Shown: positions 12,321 through 23,282, counted from the stretch's first letter. The stretch: 64,000 nucleotides of DNA from Marthasterias glacialis (GCA_911728455.2 OU452239.1:5492384-5556383), one strand, 5' to 3'. Numbers and translations: made by a program. The notes: generated by a model from the sequence alone, not told the origin.

Positions 12321-12665
12321 TTATGAGAAAAAATCACCAAGTGCCTTCACCGGCTCTTTTGGCCATACCACATTGAAAGGAGTATCAGCACAATATCTCT
12401 TGGATCCTAGCCATAGTGCCTGAGATTTATTTACATTTAGTTTAAGACCCAAGACTCTCTGAAATGACTCGAGAAGTAAAACTAAATTATTTGCGGATGG
12501 CACATCTGCCACGACACAACTCGTATCATCAGCATATTGAATAATCTTAATATCTTTATCCTTCACTAACATGGGAATCTTCCCGAACTGAACATTTCTA
12601 GCGCCAAAATAAATAAAAATATTTTGATCTGGATCAGTAGAAAGTTGTTTTTCCAAATGAACCAT
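12321..12665 (-). pseudogene. LINE reverse transcriptase fragment (Tx1/L1-like)
   Basis: The 114-codon frame contains IQYADDTSCVV, the catalytic metal-binding box of reverse transcriptase. It is followed by LGLKLNVNKSQALWLGS, the conserved thumb-adjacent motif. The region before YADD is too short to hold the earlier RT motifs, so the core has been deleted. It lies downstream (minus strand) of the endonuclease part at 14390-14993. Confidence 0.8.
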
Positions 12666-12810
12666 AGTATTATTTAAATCACTGATCCTATCTCTCCTCG
12701 CCTTGCATTTTTAGGGCATAATTTATAGACCAATCTCTACTCTTATATTTAATCCATTCCCATTTGATTTGACAATCATCCATATTGGGATCGTTTAACC
12801 AGATCTTTAA

Positions 12811-13256
12811 AGGGCCCATGAAGAGGTTTTTTGTCACAGAACATTTTTGTGGCTTATATGTGGTTTGAAATTAACAAAACATAGTATTGACTATTTTGAT
12901 GTGTCTGTTATGCGTTAATACACTTTAATTAAGCCCCGAAAATGTGTGCCATCTGATTGCGCAATGATCCATGACGTATGCTGCGGTAAAACATTTGACA
13001 GACGGCTCTGGTGCCGAGTGGTCAACAATGCATTGTATGTTATTGTCACACATGGCCCTGGTCAACCGTTCCACTGTCTACGTCACAGATTTTATGTTAA
13101 TGAGGAAGGGTGGGCGGAGCACAGCATCCCCCTAATTTTAGAAAGCGTTATTTCTACGATTAATACGCATGTAAAAAATATGAAAAAAGTAAAGATATAC
13201 TATAATAGGCATACTTTATTTTTTTAACCAATAAAAAAAAGTAATTCATGGGACCT
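12811..13256. mobile_element. TTAA-flanked MITE (element a)
   Basis: TTAA at 12807-12810 and 13257-13260 bracket 446 bp. The left end is AGGGCCCATGAAGAG and the inverse of the right end is AGGTCCCATGAATTAC. It abuts element b with a shared TTAA. The open frame at 12946-13227 has no recognised domain. Confidence 0.65.
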
Positions 13257-13260
13257 TTAA

Positions 13261-14385
13261 AGGTACCATGAATTATGACTGGCAATGAGGGAAATAGTGC
13301 ACGTCTATGCAACCCGAGGGCCTGTGAGTGACCAGGAGAGGGTCCTATTTCCCTCGGCCTTCGGCCTCGGGAAATAGGACCCGCTCCTGGTCACTCATAG
13401 GCCCGAGGGTTGCATAGACGTGCACTATTGCCCAAATAATACCAGTCCATATGTGTTTTATAAGACACCTCAATCCAAAATGTCGGTCAGAAGAGTAAAT
13501 CGCGGTTTTTTGGCCGAAGATTCTTCTCCATCCGCAGACGCCGTCGTTTTCTTGAGGGCGCTCTTTACCAGTCAATCGTTTTTGGGTTTTTGAAACTATT
13601 TCCCGCTTTGTGAACTATTCCCCCAAATGAAGCGCGTGCGGTGCGTATGGTGCAGATTTCATGCAATAGGCTACATTCGTTCACCCCACGCGACCGTGTT
13701 TCAGCCAATCAGGACAAAGAACCAGGGAGAGGTGTGTTATAATATACACATATGAACTGGCAATGAGGGAAATAGTGCACGTCTATGCAACCCAAGGGCC
13801 TGTGAATGACCAGGAGAGGGTCCTATTTCCCGAGGCCGAAGGCCGAGGGAAATAGGACCCGCTCCTGGTCACTCACAGGGGTGCATAGACGTGCACTATT
13901 TCCCGAATAATGCCAGTCCATATGTGTTTTATAACACACCTCTGTCCAAAATATCGGTTAGAAGAGTAAATCGCGTTTTTTTTGGCCGGACATTCTTCTC
14001 GATCCGCAGACGCCGTCGTTTTCTTGAGGGCGCTCTTTACCAGTCAATAGTTTTTGGGTTTTTGAAACTATTTCCCGCTTTGCGAACTATTTCCCCCAAA
14101 TGAAGCGCGTGCGGTGCGTGTGGTGCAGATTTCATACAATCGGCTATATTATTAGTTAACCCCACGCGACCGTGTTTCAGCCAATCAGGATAAAGAACCA
14201 GGGAGAGGTGTGTTATAATCAATATTATCAATGACCCTCTCCTGGTCATTTACAGGCCCTCGGATTGCATAGACGTGCACTATTTCCCTCATTGCCAGTT
14301 CATGTGTATACTATGTTTTGTTAATTTCACACCATATATTAAGCCACAAAAATGTTCTGTGACAAAAAAACTCTTCATGGGCCCT
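13261..14385. mobile_element. TTAA-flanked element b carrying palindromic tandem units
   Basis: Starts AGGTACCATGAATT after TTAA 13257-13260 and ends CATGGGCCCT before TTAA 14386-14389. The last 75 or so bases (about 14310-14385) are a nearly perfect inverse of the start of element a (12811-12886). The pair could therefore also be read as one 1575-bp element with long terminal inverted repeats. Inside are about 2.2 tandem copies of a roughly 478-bp unit with a long palindrome. Confidence 0.65.
13275..14302 (+). repeat. Tandem array, about 478-bp unit with 85-bp-arm palindrome
   Basis: The unit begins ACTGGCAATGAGGGAAATAG at 13277 and again at 13754, and an inverse half-unit ends near 14302. 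Each unit opens with a palindrome of about 170 bp (13277-13446 and 13754-13920). Its arms pair through GTGCACGTCTATGCAACCC, GACCAGGAGAGGGTCC and GGAAATAGGACC, folding at the CGGCCTTCGGCC centre. The rest of the unit (CAGACGCCGTCGTTTTCTTG and so on) is repeated with few differences. Open frames in it are shadows. Confidence 0.85.
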
Positions 14386-14389
14386 TTAA

Positions 14390-14993
14390 ATTATCCTGCA
14401 AGCCTTGGACATAACCAACATCTTTCAGATACGAATTATTCAACTTCCCAGTGACCTGGACCTCGAATTGGGTCCTTACTTAGTTTAATATCAATGCACA
14501 CAGCTGAATGGTCTGTTCTAATTCCAGGTAAAGTATCAGTCTTCTCAGAATAGTCTATCAGGTTCTTACTTATCAAAAAGTAATCAAGTTTACATTGAAT
14601 CAATGGGTTACTCTGCCTCCACACTCTTCTGGATGCTTGTACCTCCAGGTATCCACCAAATCAAAATCAATAGTCTCAGTAATTTTAGTTACAATTGACC
14701 CCTTAGTCTTCTTTCTTATCCAACTTAGGATTAAGAACAGAATTAAAATCATCTGCCACAGAAACGTTATCTTTCTCTGTATCACTTCTCCAAAAACAAT
14801 TGCTTTAAATCAGAATAAAAGGAACTTTGTAAACGCTCAGTATTTGAAGCATAAACACTAACCAAGGAGAATAAACAATCATCTTTAGACAAACTAAAAC
14901 CAAAGTTCTACCATTCTCATCCTTGTTAATTGTTTTAATCACAACAATGCTTTTGTTCTGAAGAAAAAGTGTCCTTGAAACTGTAAATCGCAA
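14390..14993 (-). pseudogene. LINE apurinic-type endonuclease fragment
   Basis: Minus-strand frames contain KLDYFLISKNL and LPGIRTDHSAVCIDI, the C-terminal signature of APE-type LINE endonucleases; the catalytic DH pair is visible. These are followed by RGPGHW. Upstream frames (14805-14993) carry NKDENGRTLVLV, typical of the same domain. Several frame changes are needed, so the endonuclease is broken. Confidence 0.75.
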
Positions 14994-16637
14994 TAATAAT
15001 AATAATGTCTCCCCTCATGCCTATTTCGAGCTACATTTAGCTATTAACTTAAACAAAATACATGTAACCATAATTCATAACAGATAGACGAAATGGAAAC
15101 AATTATTGTCTGCTCTTTCTTCTGCTTGAGTAGTTGTAATACGTTCATGACGCAAAACCTGTGGCCATATAATTCGATGCCACGGTATATACAAGGACAA
15201 AGTGCCAAATAAAATATCTAAATATTATGAATATGCATGGTATGATTGGCTGAACTTTGTGCTATATTGGAGGGAAAGGAATGCAGTCGGTCTACGACGT
15301 ATACAGGTCTACGCACCGGTCTATGCACACCGACCATCGGTTCATCGGTCTCTTCATTGGTCTTTTTCATCAGATCAATCGATGAAAAGGACCAGTTGAT
15401 AGATGCAAAAGACCGATCGGTACAAAAGACTGATCGATCATTGCAAAAGACAGATTGATCGATGCAAAAACAGATCGATCGATGCAAAAGACAGATCCAT
15501 TAATGCAAAAGACCGATCGATCGACGCAAAAGACCGATCAAAGTGTTGATGGGAATCTATGCCTCTTTGGCGTTCCATACGCATCTGTTGACCACTGGGC
15601 ATTGCCTTAGAATACAGAGGTCACCACCGTCCATTGTTGTGTTGTAATTCATAGAGGTAGTACTAGTACTTCAGCCTAAGACAGCAGGAACTTTATCACT
15701 CACGGGATGTGAATTGTGTGGACGCATCACTTACGTGGATTTCTTAAGAAATGAGTTGGTATATTCATGGAGGTAGAGGTAAATTATTTTGTCATAATTC
15801 AGCTGTTTAATAAAAAGTTGCAGAATACCCCGCCACTGAAAAAAAATCACATTTCAGTCATGAGTACATGTAAAAGGGTCTGACGTTAAATGGTCTAACG
15901 GTAAATGGTCTAACGTTAAAATTGGTCTAACGGAGTGTTACTGTTATGGTGTCACGGTGCTGAGATGCGGTCATGCTTGACGGTGGCCAGTCGAATCGGG
16001 CAGCTGATGAAACGGGCGAGTGCTACAATACATGTATAGTACATAATATTATATACATGTACATGCATATATGTACATGTACATAGCCCTGGTACAACGT
16101 CAGTAATGTACATTATACAATACTTGCACACTTCTTTGTGGTGACGGCGGAAGGAAAAATAATGCGAGGGGGAAACATGAGCAAAGATTTACATCTACAT
16201 TTAGTTGCGTTTATAAAACTTGCACGTCGTACAGAGAATAAGACAATATACTTTTTACATCAGCCAAGTTTATGGGTGTGGGGATGGGTAGTTAACTAGT
16301 AGTAGTACAAGGGAAAACTTAACTTGGTACATTTAAAACCTAATTTTTTTTTTAGCATTAACAGTAGTGCGAAGAGTGTTTTGTCTAGCAATTTTGGGCA
16401 ATGAAACTTCAGGATGGGGGGAGGCTGGGCCCCGTAAAGCATAAACACATGTATTTCTTTATCAGTTCATTTTGTAATGTGTTGAAGCCGACGTCACAGA
16501 AAAAAAAAATTATACCCATTGTAATCACCGCGCATTCTACAGTTTGACAAGGGATTTAAGAAAGGCTATTTTCCAAGAGGTGGTAGACTTCAAAAATCAT
16601 ACTTACTAGCTTTCTTCTGTTCGGAACCTTTACAATG
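14994..16637. other. Non-coding stretch between two LINEs
   Basis: Apart from the GATCGATGC tandem repeat (listed separately), this holds ACATGTACATG-type palindromic simple sequence at 16031-16085 and a TTAACGGTCTAA-like duplicate near 15880-15933. No gene is recognised. Confidence 0.4.
15395..15545 (+). repeat. Minisatellite of about 22 bp, GATCGATGCAAAAGAC
   Basis: About six to seven imperfect copies of a 20-22-bp unit, CAAAAGACCGATCGATCGATG-like, each holding overlapping GATCGATC palindromes. Open frames on both strands (Asp/Arg/Ser-rich) are products of the repeat. Confidence 0.8.
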
Positions 16638-16671
16638 GCTATTAGTAGTAGTAGTAGTAGTAGTAGTAGTA
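16638..16671. repeat. TAG microsatellite, 3' tail of the CR1-like LINE
   Basis: About ten TAG units directly adjoin the AT-rich end that reads GGCCGAATAAATACTACT on the minus strand. A short microsatellite in place of poly-A is usual at CR1 3' ends. Confidence 0.8.
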
Positions 16672-17645
16672 TTTATTCGGCCATATCTCAAAGTACAAGG
16701 AAAAAATTTGCAAACAAAAGTTGAGCTGCCGGAAAAAGTGTACATGTACATGTTTAACAGAAATACTGGAAGGCAAACAGGCTAAATAGCCACAAAAGCA
16801 ATGAATGAATGAAGATGCCTGACAGAAGGTTTGGATACAAGAAGGAACACGTGAAGAATAGATGAGAGATGAGGGTAGATTGGGTAAGGACAGGAAATGG
16901 GGTGGGAGAGGGAAGGGAAGGGGAAGGTACAAAGACAATCCAGTTCATGCTGGTCAGGATTAACAAAAGTGTTCTTAAACACTGTGAACCGAAAGTCTGC
17001 CAATCCAAACTTGACCTGGGAACATATAAAGATATGATAAATATAATATATAAAAATAAATATCACTAAAATAGAAATATATGTAAATAAAATTATGAAA
17101 GAAAAAGAAAAATTTTTAATCTTAAAAAAGTGAAAAAACCAAGTAACATAGAACAGTACGATTGGACAGAAGGGCAAGAAAAAATAAAATATGCAATTGG
17201 TACAAAAATAAATAAACTAATCAATCAGAACAAAAATAAAAATAATGAATAAATAAAAAATAAAATAAATAACAATTTAGAATGAAAGTAAAAGGAAGTA
17301 AACAAAGCAAGAACAAAACAAAATAATAAATAAATAAATTAAAAATTAAATTCTGACATGAAATAGGGAGCAAATAACTTAAACAAACAATAAATAAACA
17401 GATAAATTAATTGAATTAAAATATAAAAAAAATAAAAAAGAGTGAATATAAAAACAAAAAGGAAAACAAATAATTAACTGAATGATCCCCCCAAAAAAGT
17501 ATAAAAAGGATTGTGAAAAAAGTACATGAAAACAATGCACTGTTGTATCAAGTGAAATTCAACGAGTTGCAAAAAACTCCAACTGACAAGAGACTTAATA
17601 AAAATCAAACATGATTAAGCAAAAGTGGCAAAGTTAACTACAAAG

Positions 17646-18267
17646 TTACAAGTCATGAAGAAATGCAGATAAACTGTTGGAAAAGCACTTGAATGAGTCA
17701 AGTAAGATGGAGTTCTTAATTTGTGTGACCAAACTACTCCAGATACGAGGAAATAAGTGGAAGGGTGTGTTCTTTAGAAAGTGTTCTTGCAAAGTAATGA
17801 TGAAAAGTGAAGGTATCCAGGTGAGTGTTGACCTCTGTATTGGTTTTAATTGACTGGCAATCAATTAAGTTGAAGAGACATTTGGTGACTAACATCACTG
17901 TGTGTTTTTGTCTCCTGGAGTCTAAAGTTATCCAGTTCAGTTCATGCAGTCTATCGACGTATGGCATTTCTCCTCTTCGCTGTTTCAAGCACATTCTGCT
18001 TGCTCTACGCTGAACGCGTTCTAGACTAGAAATGTTTGTCGAGGTGTACGGCGTCCAAGCTGGCAGGCCATACTCAAGTACAGGTAAAACTATAAGGATC
18101 TGTACGGCGATGCTAAAGCCTTTGTTGAAGTGCCACCAGCAATCTGCCATGAACCCTAATGTCCTATTGGCTTTGGAAACAATAGTTTTAACATGGTCAT
18201 TCCAGTTTAGCGAATCATTGAACTCGCAGATATTTAAATGTAGATGTTGAATTGAGAGGTGCGCCAT
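17646..18267 (-). pseudogene. CR1-like ORF2 C-terminal fragment
   Basis: The frame 18267-17734 contains LNWNDHVKTIVSKANRTLGF, PVLEYGLPAWTPY and LERVQRRASRMCL, the strongly conserved post-RT region of CR1/L2-type LINEs. A shifted frame (17864-17646) carries the usual ending FHLFPRIWSSLVTQIKNS and LDSFK. At least one frameshift separates the two. Confidence 0.85.
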
Positions 18268-18367
18268 GAAGGATATATTGAGGGAGAAGTGCTGGTTTTA
18301 TAAATGCATCATCTTAGTTTCCTTGGTATTTAGCTGCATACCAGCTGGCGCACTCCATTGTGCTAGT

Positions 18368-18936
18368 TTAGTTAGGGTGGATTGAAGCAAAAATCCTCTT
18401 GGGGACATCGTATTGGCCGGTACATGAGTGTATCGTCAGCGAAGAGCAACCACTTCGTGGATAGATTGTGCGAAATGTCATTGATAAACATATTAAGAGG
18501 AGGGGGCCAAGAACACTGCCCTGGGGGACTCCTGATGTAACTGGTGCCCATGTAGAAAAGCATCCACGGTAAGTGACACGTTGCTGATGACCAATAAGAA
18601 ATGATTTTATCCAGGACCATGTTGAGCCACGAATGTTAAAATTACCGGCAAGTTTATTCAGCAAGATGTGGTGCGGCATGACATCAAAGGCCTTGCTAAA
18701 GTTTAAGAAGATGGCATCAATACGTGGTGGGCGTGGTTTATCCCGATGGTGGCCCAGTCATAAAGGGTGTTTGTAAGCTGGGTGACACAGGATTTGTGAG
18801 CAGTGAAACCATGTTGCTGTGGATTGTAAAGGCAAAGTGATGTGACATGGTTCTTGATGTTTGCCACGGCTCTTACAGAGGTTAAAGCAACTGGACGGTA
18901 ATTCTTGATATCAGTACGACTGCCTGATTTAAACAC
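18368..18936 (-). pseudogene. CR1-like reverse transcriptase fragment
   Basis: Contains FKSGSRTDIKNYRPVALTSV, then QQHGFTAHKSCVTQL, then TSGVPQGSVLGPLL and finally LFADDTLMY in successive frames. These are RT motifs in the correct order, including the FADD active site. They lie in three frames, so the enzyme is not encoded intact. Confidence 0.85.
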
Positions 18937-19145
18937 CGGAGTGATATGTGAAAGTTTTCAGTCCATGGGGAGGGTACCATTTGCAAGGGATGAATTCGTC
19001 ACTCGCATCAAAGGAGGTGCTAGTGATGATGCAGTTGCTTGAAGAACTGTTGGGGATATAGCATTGGGTCCCGGTGCTTTGTGAGTGTTTATATGAGACA
19101 ATGATTTGATGAGCCAGGCAAGATCGACTGTTGTAGGAGGGGTCT

Positions 19146-19782
19146 CTAAAGAGGGATCAAGGTGGAGGGGAATCTGCCGGGGTCACAGCTGGAGAGAGAA
19201 CTGAAGTTAAAAAAAAACTCATTGAAGGCTTGAGAAATAGCTTCTGGCTTGTGAAGTTGATACTTTGATGTTTTGAATGCTGGGGGACATCTAGATTTCC
19301 TCTGGTCCCTGACAAAGCACCAAAAGCTACGTTTGTTGTCTTGCAAAGCAAAGAGGTCAATAACGGTCGAATATCCAGGTAAACACGAGAGTAAATCAGT
19401 GTCATCGGGTGACATCCATATTTCAGTGATACAGACATTGTTTGCAGAATGAAGTTCCAAAAACGACACCATTAAACATGTATTGTTGTTTACTACGTAT
19501 ACTACGCGCGTTGAGGAGTATACAAGAGATGGGGTTTTTGCTGACTTTCTTATTGGAAGGCAAGTTCGAAAGATGTCCAACCAGATCAATGTCGGGTGCC
19601 AAAAGCTCGCTTTCAGGAGAAAACTCTTCCTGGAATGAACTGTCAGAACATGATGAGAATGGCAAGTTGTAGGAGTAGTGTGGGCAGAACCAATCTATAG
19701 TGCTGGAAAATGAACTCGGTGTACTGTGTGATGGACATTTCCGGGATGCATTTCTGGTGCCAGAACTTGTCGCAATCTTCAC
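19146..19782 (-). pseudogene. CR1-like endonuclease remnant
   Basis: ISCILLNARSIRSK (start of the APE-type endonuclease) lies in frame 19782-19423. VCITEIWMSPDDTDLLSCLPG lies in the overlapping frame 19589-19146. The rest of the endonuclease is missing, and the frame runs straight into linker sequence FKTSKYQLHKPEAISQAFNE. Confidence 0.75.
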
Positions 19783-20065
19783 AAAGAAGGGATCTTTGGT
19801 TACACTTTACAAGACGACTGCGTTTACCACAGGGTTCCTTCACAGGCCCCAGATTGACTTCTATATCTCCAGACACAGGAGAATGTGAACAGATGCTGGT
19901 GAGTTGTGGTAATATCAGTATTGGAGCACTACCAAACTTATCTTTCTGTGAGTTCCGAGTTTCAGTTTGTAATTGAGGTTCAACCATAGGCCTATTGTAC
20001 ATAGGTTGTCCTTGGAGTTGTAAACAGAAGCTTGATGGTAACAAATGCTGGTTGGCAGGGGACAA
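19643..20065 (-). pseudogene. CR1-like N-terminal PHD-type finger with 2A-like motif
   Basis: The 140-codon frame holds GDIEVNLGPV at 19844-19870, matching the D-x-E-x-N-P-G-P pattern of 2A-like peptides except for Leu in place of the first Pro. It is followed by PCGKR, LVKCNQRSLLCEDCDKFWHQKC and a truncated distal cysteine pair. PHD-like fingers preceded by 2A-like motifs are known from APE-type LINEs of sea urchins and relatives. The codon change suggests loss of the 2A reaction in this copy. Confidence 0.75.
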
Positions 20066-21546
20066 AGGTTTCCATGCTGATCACAATGGAGACGGCCAGG
20101 CGTACCTTGAATGATGCTACTGGCTTGACTCCCAATCTGATTCACTGGCTGAAGAAGTTGAAAACTCCAGAAAACATCTGGCCAGAATTCAGTCAAAAAG
20201 ACTCCAATTTCATGATGAGAGGAATCAGTGGTATCAGTACAAGTAACTCTTTCATATGATGTACATGTATAGTTTAAACAGCATGTCAGGCTTTAAGCAG
20301 CAAAATAGATGATGAATGTCACAGCCCAGCAAGGAGCTTGCTGACCAACCGCCGGGTGGCGAGCTGAAGACAAATGAACGTTCTGATATTTTAGGGCTCA
20401 TGAAAACATTTTTGAAAGACAGATATGACTGGCTGCCGTCCAGTTCGACCTTGGGCAGCACTGAGCCTGCCACCTGGACGTGGCCTCGTGGTCGTCCTCG
20501 GCTTACTTGGCTAAAGCAGGTTGCGGATGCTGTGCAGCTGTCACCAAAATAATGAGTGCTGGTCTCTTGCCCTTGATCGGGGAGGTTGGAGGTCACTATG
20601 ACCCTTTGTCGGTCAATAGTAGTACATGTAGTATGTAGTTCCTGCGTTGGTTTGCCCTTGATCGGGGAGGTTGGAGGTCACTATGACCCTTTGTCGGTCA
20701 ATAGTAGTAGTATGTACAGTAGTTCCTGCGTTGGTGGGCATGTTGCATATAATGTCTGTAACCAGGGAGACGCCACTGACTCACCGTACCACCAAGCTGC
20801 CACGAAGTTAGTCTTGGTCCAAGACCTTCCTGTTTTGTGAAGCTCACGACCGCGATCACCCAAGAACTATCACCAATAGAGGGCGCTATCTCAATACAAA
20901 CCGCTATCCCCCACGACCGCTATCACAGGAGCCAGAAATCGAGATCGAAATTTGATTAGGTACGCCCTCTGTTGTTAGAAATGAGCCATTCGTTTTTTTC
21001 CGGTATAAGCACAAGGATAGTCTAGGAACTTAGACTACCACGAAGTACATATCCAGACCTGCTTGACATCACTTTAAAGTGAAATACTTTAATGCTTTCT
21101 GGTTTTCACAGACGTTATTCAGTCCATTGTAGTACATGTATATCATGCATGTAAATTAGTGCAGCATTGAAAGAGCAATTCTAGAAAATAATCTGTATTT
21201 TCTACGTTCTATCACGCAGTGAATCCAGCGCGCAACTGCATGGATTTACCGAGTAGAAGCACCCTCAATGACTCCCTTATAACTATCCCACAAAAACGAT
21301 ATAATATATTTTGTAAAAACGCTTTTATAACTTTTCGTTTTTAATCCTTGAAAGGATCATAAAAATCTCATCTTTACTCCATAGATCCGTCAGTTCAACA
21401 TTACCGGTTTTTGTCCACATTTATGAACACTGCGAAAGTCAAAATGATTATTAAGCTCCAACAGTCGGGTGCCTGGCTCAACGAGTGGGCCGTATCCATG
21501 TGCCGTATCGTTGTTTATAACGCCATGCCGTGTTCTTCAATCACTG
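20066..21546. other. Non-coding stretch with a duplicated 84-bp segment
   Basis: A plus-strand frame at 20316-20552 ends in GRPRLTWLKQVADA, reminiscent of the C-terminus of some LINE or endonuclease-RT proteins; similarity is too short to assign. Apart from the tandem duplication listed next, I see no gene. Confidence 0.35.
20568..20736 (+). repeat. Tandem duplication, two 84-bp units
   Basis: TTGCCCTTGATCGGGGAGGT...TTCCTGCGTTGGT occurs at 20568-20651 and again at 20652-20736 with only a few differences near the TAGTAG tract, so the duplication is recent. Confidence 0.85.
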
Positions 21547-22078
21547 CCGGTGTCAGATGCAATTGTGTCCGCCATGCAAAACTGTCCGCTCCGGACACTT
21601 TTGCATATGCAATCGTGTCCGGGGCTATGCAAAACCGTCCGACGTACATGTACATTGTGCGTCAGCGAGCGTGCATGCACTGAACGTATGTATGCACATG
21701 TGCGGCATGAATATTCATGTATTATGATTGCAGCTTACTGCAACGGTTTCAGCGCTTTAGTTTTTCTTCTGTTTTAAATCTTTTGACATATTTATAAACA
21801 TAACCCGGGGGTGTCATGGACAAGCAAAATTTCCACGGGCCCGCCGTGCCTGGGGCTTGTTTTTGCCGAATATTTGAACATAGGCTTCGAGGACCGTTTT
21901 GCACGGTGGCGGACACGATTGCATATGCAAATGTGTCTGGGCGGACACAATTGCATTATGCAGCAGCGTCCAGGCGGACACAATTGCATATGCAAAATCG
22001 TCCGGCGGACGGTATTGCATATGCAATAATGTCCGCCGGATAGTATCGCATAGAGGACATAATTGCATGCGACACCGG
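21547..22078. mobile_element. 532-bp MITE, copy 1 (CCGGTGTC ends)
   Basis: Begins CCGGTGTCAGATGCAATTGT and ends ATTGCATGCGACACCGG. A near-identical copy of exactly the same length lies at 41536-42067. Subterminal regions hold several GGACACAATTGCATATGCAA-like units in both orientations, candidate transposase-binding repeats. It is non-coding; the many overlapping open frames are shadows. Confidence 0.8.
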
Positions 22079-22310
22079 CCATACCCTGGGCCGGGCAATC
22101 CCTGAGTGCAATCGTCCATCCAGTTTGCGGTCGCTGTATTGTTTTGGTCGACAAACAAAACACCCATCCAGGTGCTTAATAAAATTGTTGAAGATCCTCG
22201 GCTGGGACTGACTCGGTAAGCCCACTTATTCAGTCATACGCCTACTGTTACTAGGCATACTCGTCAAACGGCCGCCTCCGGCGGCCGTTCGCTTGCAAAA
22301 ATGACGATTG

Positions 22311-23057
22311 CAATAGACCGATTGCACGATCTACGTCAAATGTAAAAATGTAAACACACACGTAATCCTCCATAGGAAAGGGTGGTCCGGTACACGATGA
22401 TTTATAATGCATTTAGTTAATTCGATCGGGGGTTTGCTCGAAATCTGTGAAAGATATTCCAGAGTTTGTACCAAAGACCTTCAAGTGGCTGAATAAAGCC
22501 AGTAAGGACAGTTCCAGCAAGTCTTGTATTGTAAAAGTACCGTATATGTGCACGATGAGTACAGCGCGCGACGGAACGTTAGGCCAGACCAAGGAGGACG
22601 ACCGCGATCACCACACACTTTTCAACACAAAAATTTCAAAGTTTTGAAGCTGAAATCCTCCAAAGAAATTGCTTTCCAAAACTGTGTGATTCCTTTGCCT
22701 ATTTTAAATTCTGCTAGGTATTAATGCTCACTTTTCCAACGTTGTTTATCCTTTTTTACAGTGATTTAGGCCAACATTACAAACAAAATAACAGACGGGT
22801 GGTCGTCCGACGCCAGAAGAATTCTGTTAAATTATGAAACAGAGATGTGATTTAAATTAATGCCACACCATACTACTTTAAATAAAGGGGCCGATTAACT
22901 AATTTATCGCTTAACGAAAGTATAATCGACTGTTTTCGAACTCACTCTGTGTCACGGCCTATCTCTTTACACGTATTTTTTCACCAGCTGTATGACGTCA
23001 TACCCGATAGGGGGTCACGTGACCGCATGTAAGCATTGTCGCGCAATCGGTCTATTG
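22311..23057 (-). mobile_element. ATAGACCG-family element, copy 2 (complete)
   Basis: CAATAGACCGATTGC at 22311 and its inverse GCGCAATCGGTCTATTG ending at 23057 define a 747-bp element. GTCACGTGAC lies just inside the right end. It holds the uninterrupted sequence CTTTCGTTAAGCGAT on the minus strand near 22909, which serves as the empty site for the 5.2-kb insertion in the related copy at 23655-29651. Confidence 0.75.
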
Positions 23058-23282
23058 TTGGTGTGTATAGTGCTATGCTCATACGGATGTCTGGTTCAGC
23101 CGTGGTACAATAGACCATCAAAAGTTCGAACGTGAATGTGTCGGCACGAGAGAAGTTGATTTATCAGTCGGAAACGCGGGCATGAGGAACAGAACCGTTA
23201 TCTATGTACATGTACATGTACATGTAGCCTACTCAACCGTTGCTGTGTGTGGGTTTGCAGGCTTCACAGGCACCCACACACA

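Larger units (their letters stand above)
11755..14993 (-). mobile_element. Decayed Tx1/L1-like LINE, interrupted by TTAA elements
   Basis: Minus-strand pieces run in the right order for an APE-type LINE: endonuclease (14993-14390), linker (12806 to about 12690), reverse transcriptase with the catalytic YADD box (12665-12321), and a C-terminal segment (12052 to about 11755). Stops, frameshifts and deletions inside the RT show that it is dead. Two DNA elements (12811-14385) split it exactly at TTAA. The linker reading frame resumes across one TTAA, proving that the LINE was there first. Family placement rests on the QYADDTS and LKLNVNKS-type motifs and the TDHSAV endonuclease box. Confidence 0.8.
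16638..20065 (-). mobile_element. CR1-like LINE, decayed
   Basis: On the minus strand the parts are in CR1 order. A PHD-like cysteine region with an upstream 2A-like motif (20065-19643) is followed by endonuclease remnants (about 19780-19146), the RT with a FADD box (18936-18368) and the ORF2 C-terminus (18267-17646). An A-rich 3' untranslated part comes next (17645-16672), then a CTA/TAG microsatellite tail (16638-16671). Many frameshifts are present. The coding part spans only about 2.4 kb, shorter than a full CR1, so internal deletions are likely. Confidence 0.85.

Noticed and set aside
21411..22225. Cluster of overlapping 60-120 codon frames
   Set aside because: All lie in the 532-bp MITE, and the same shadows recur in the second copy at 41.5-42.1 kb.
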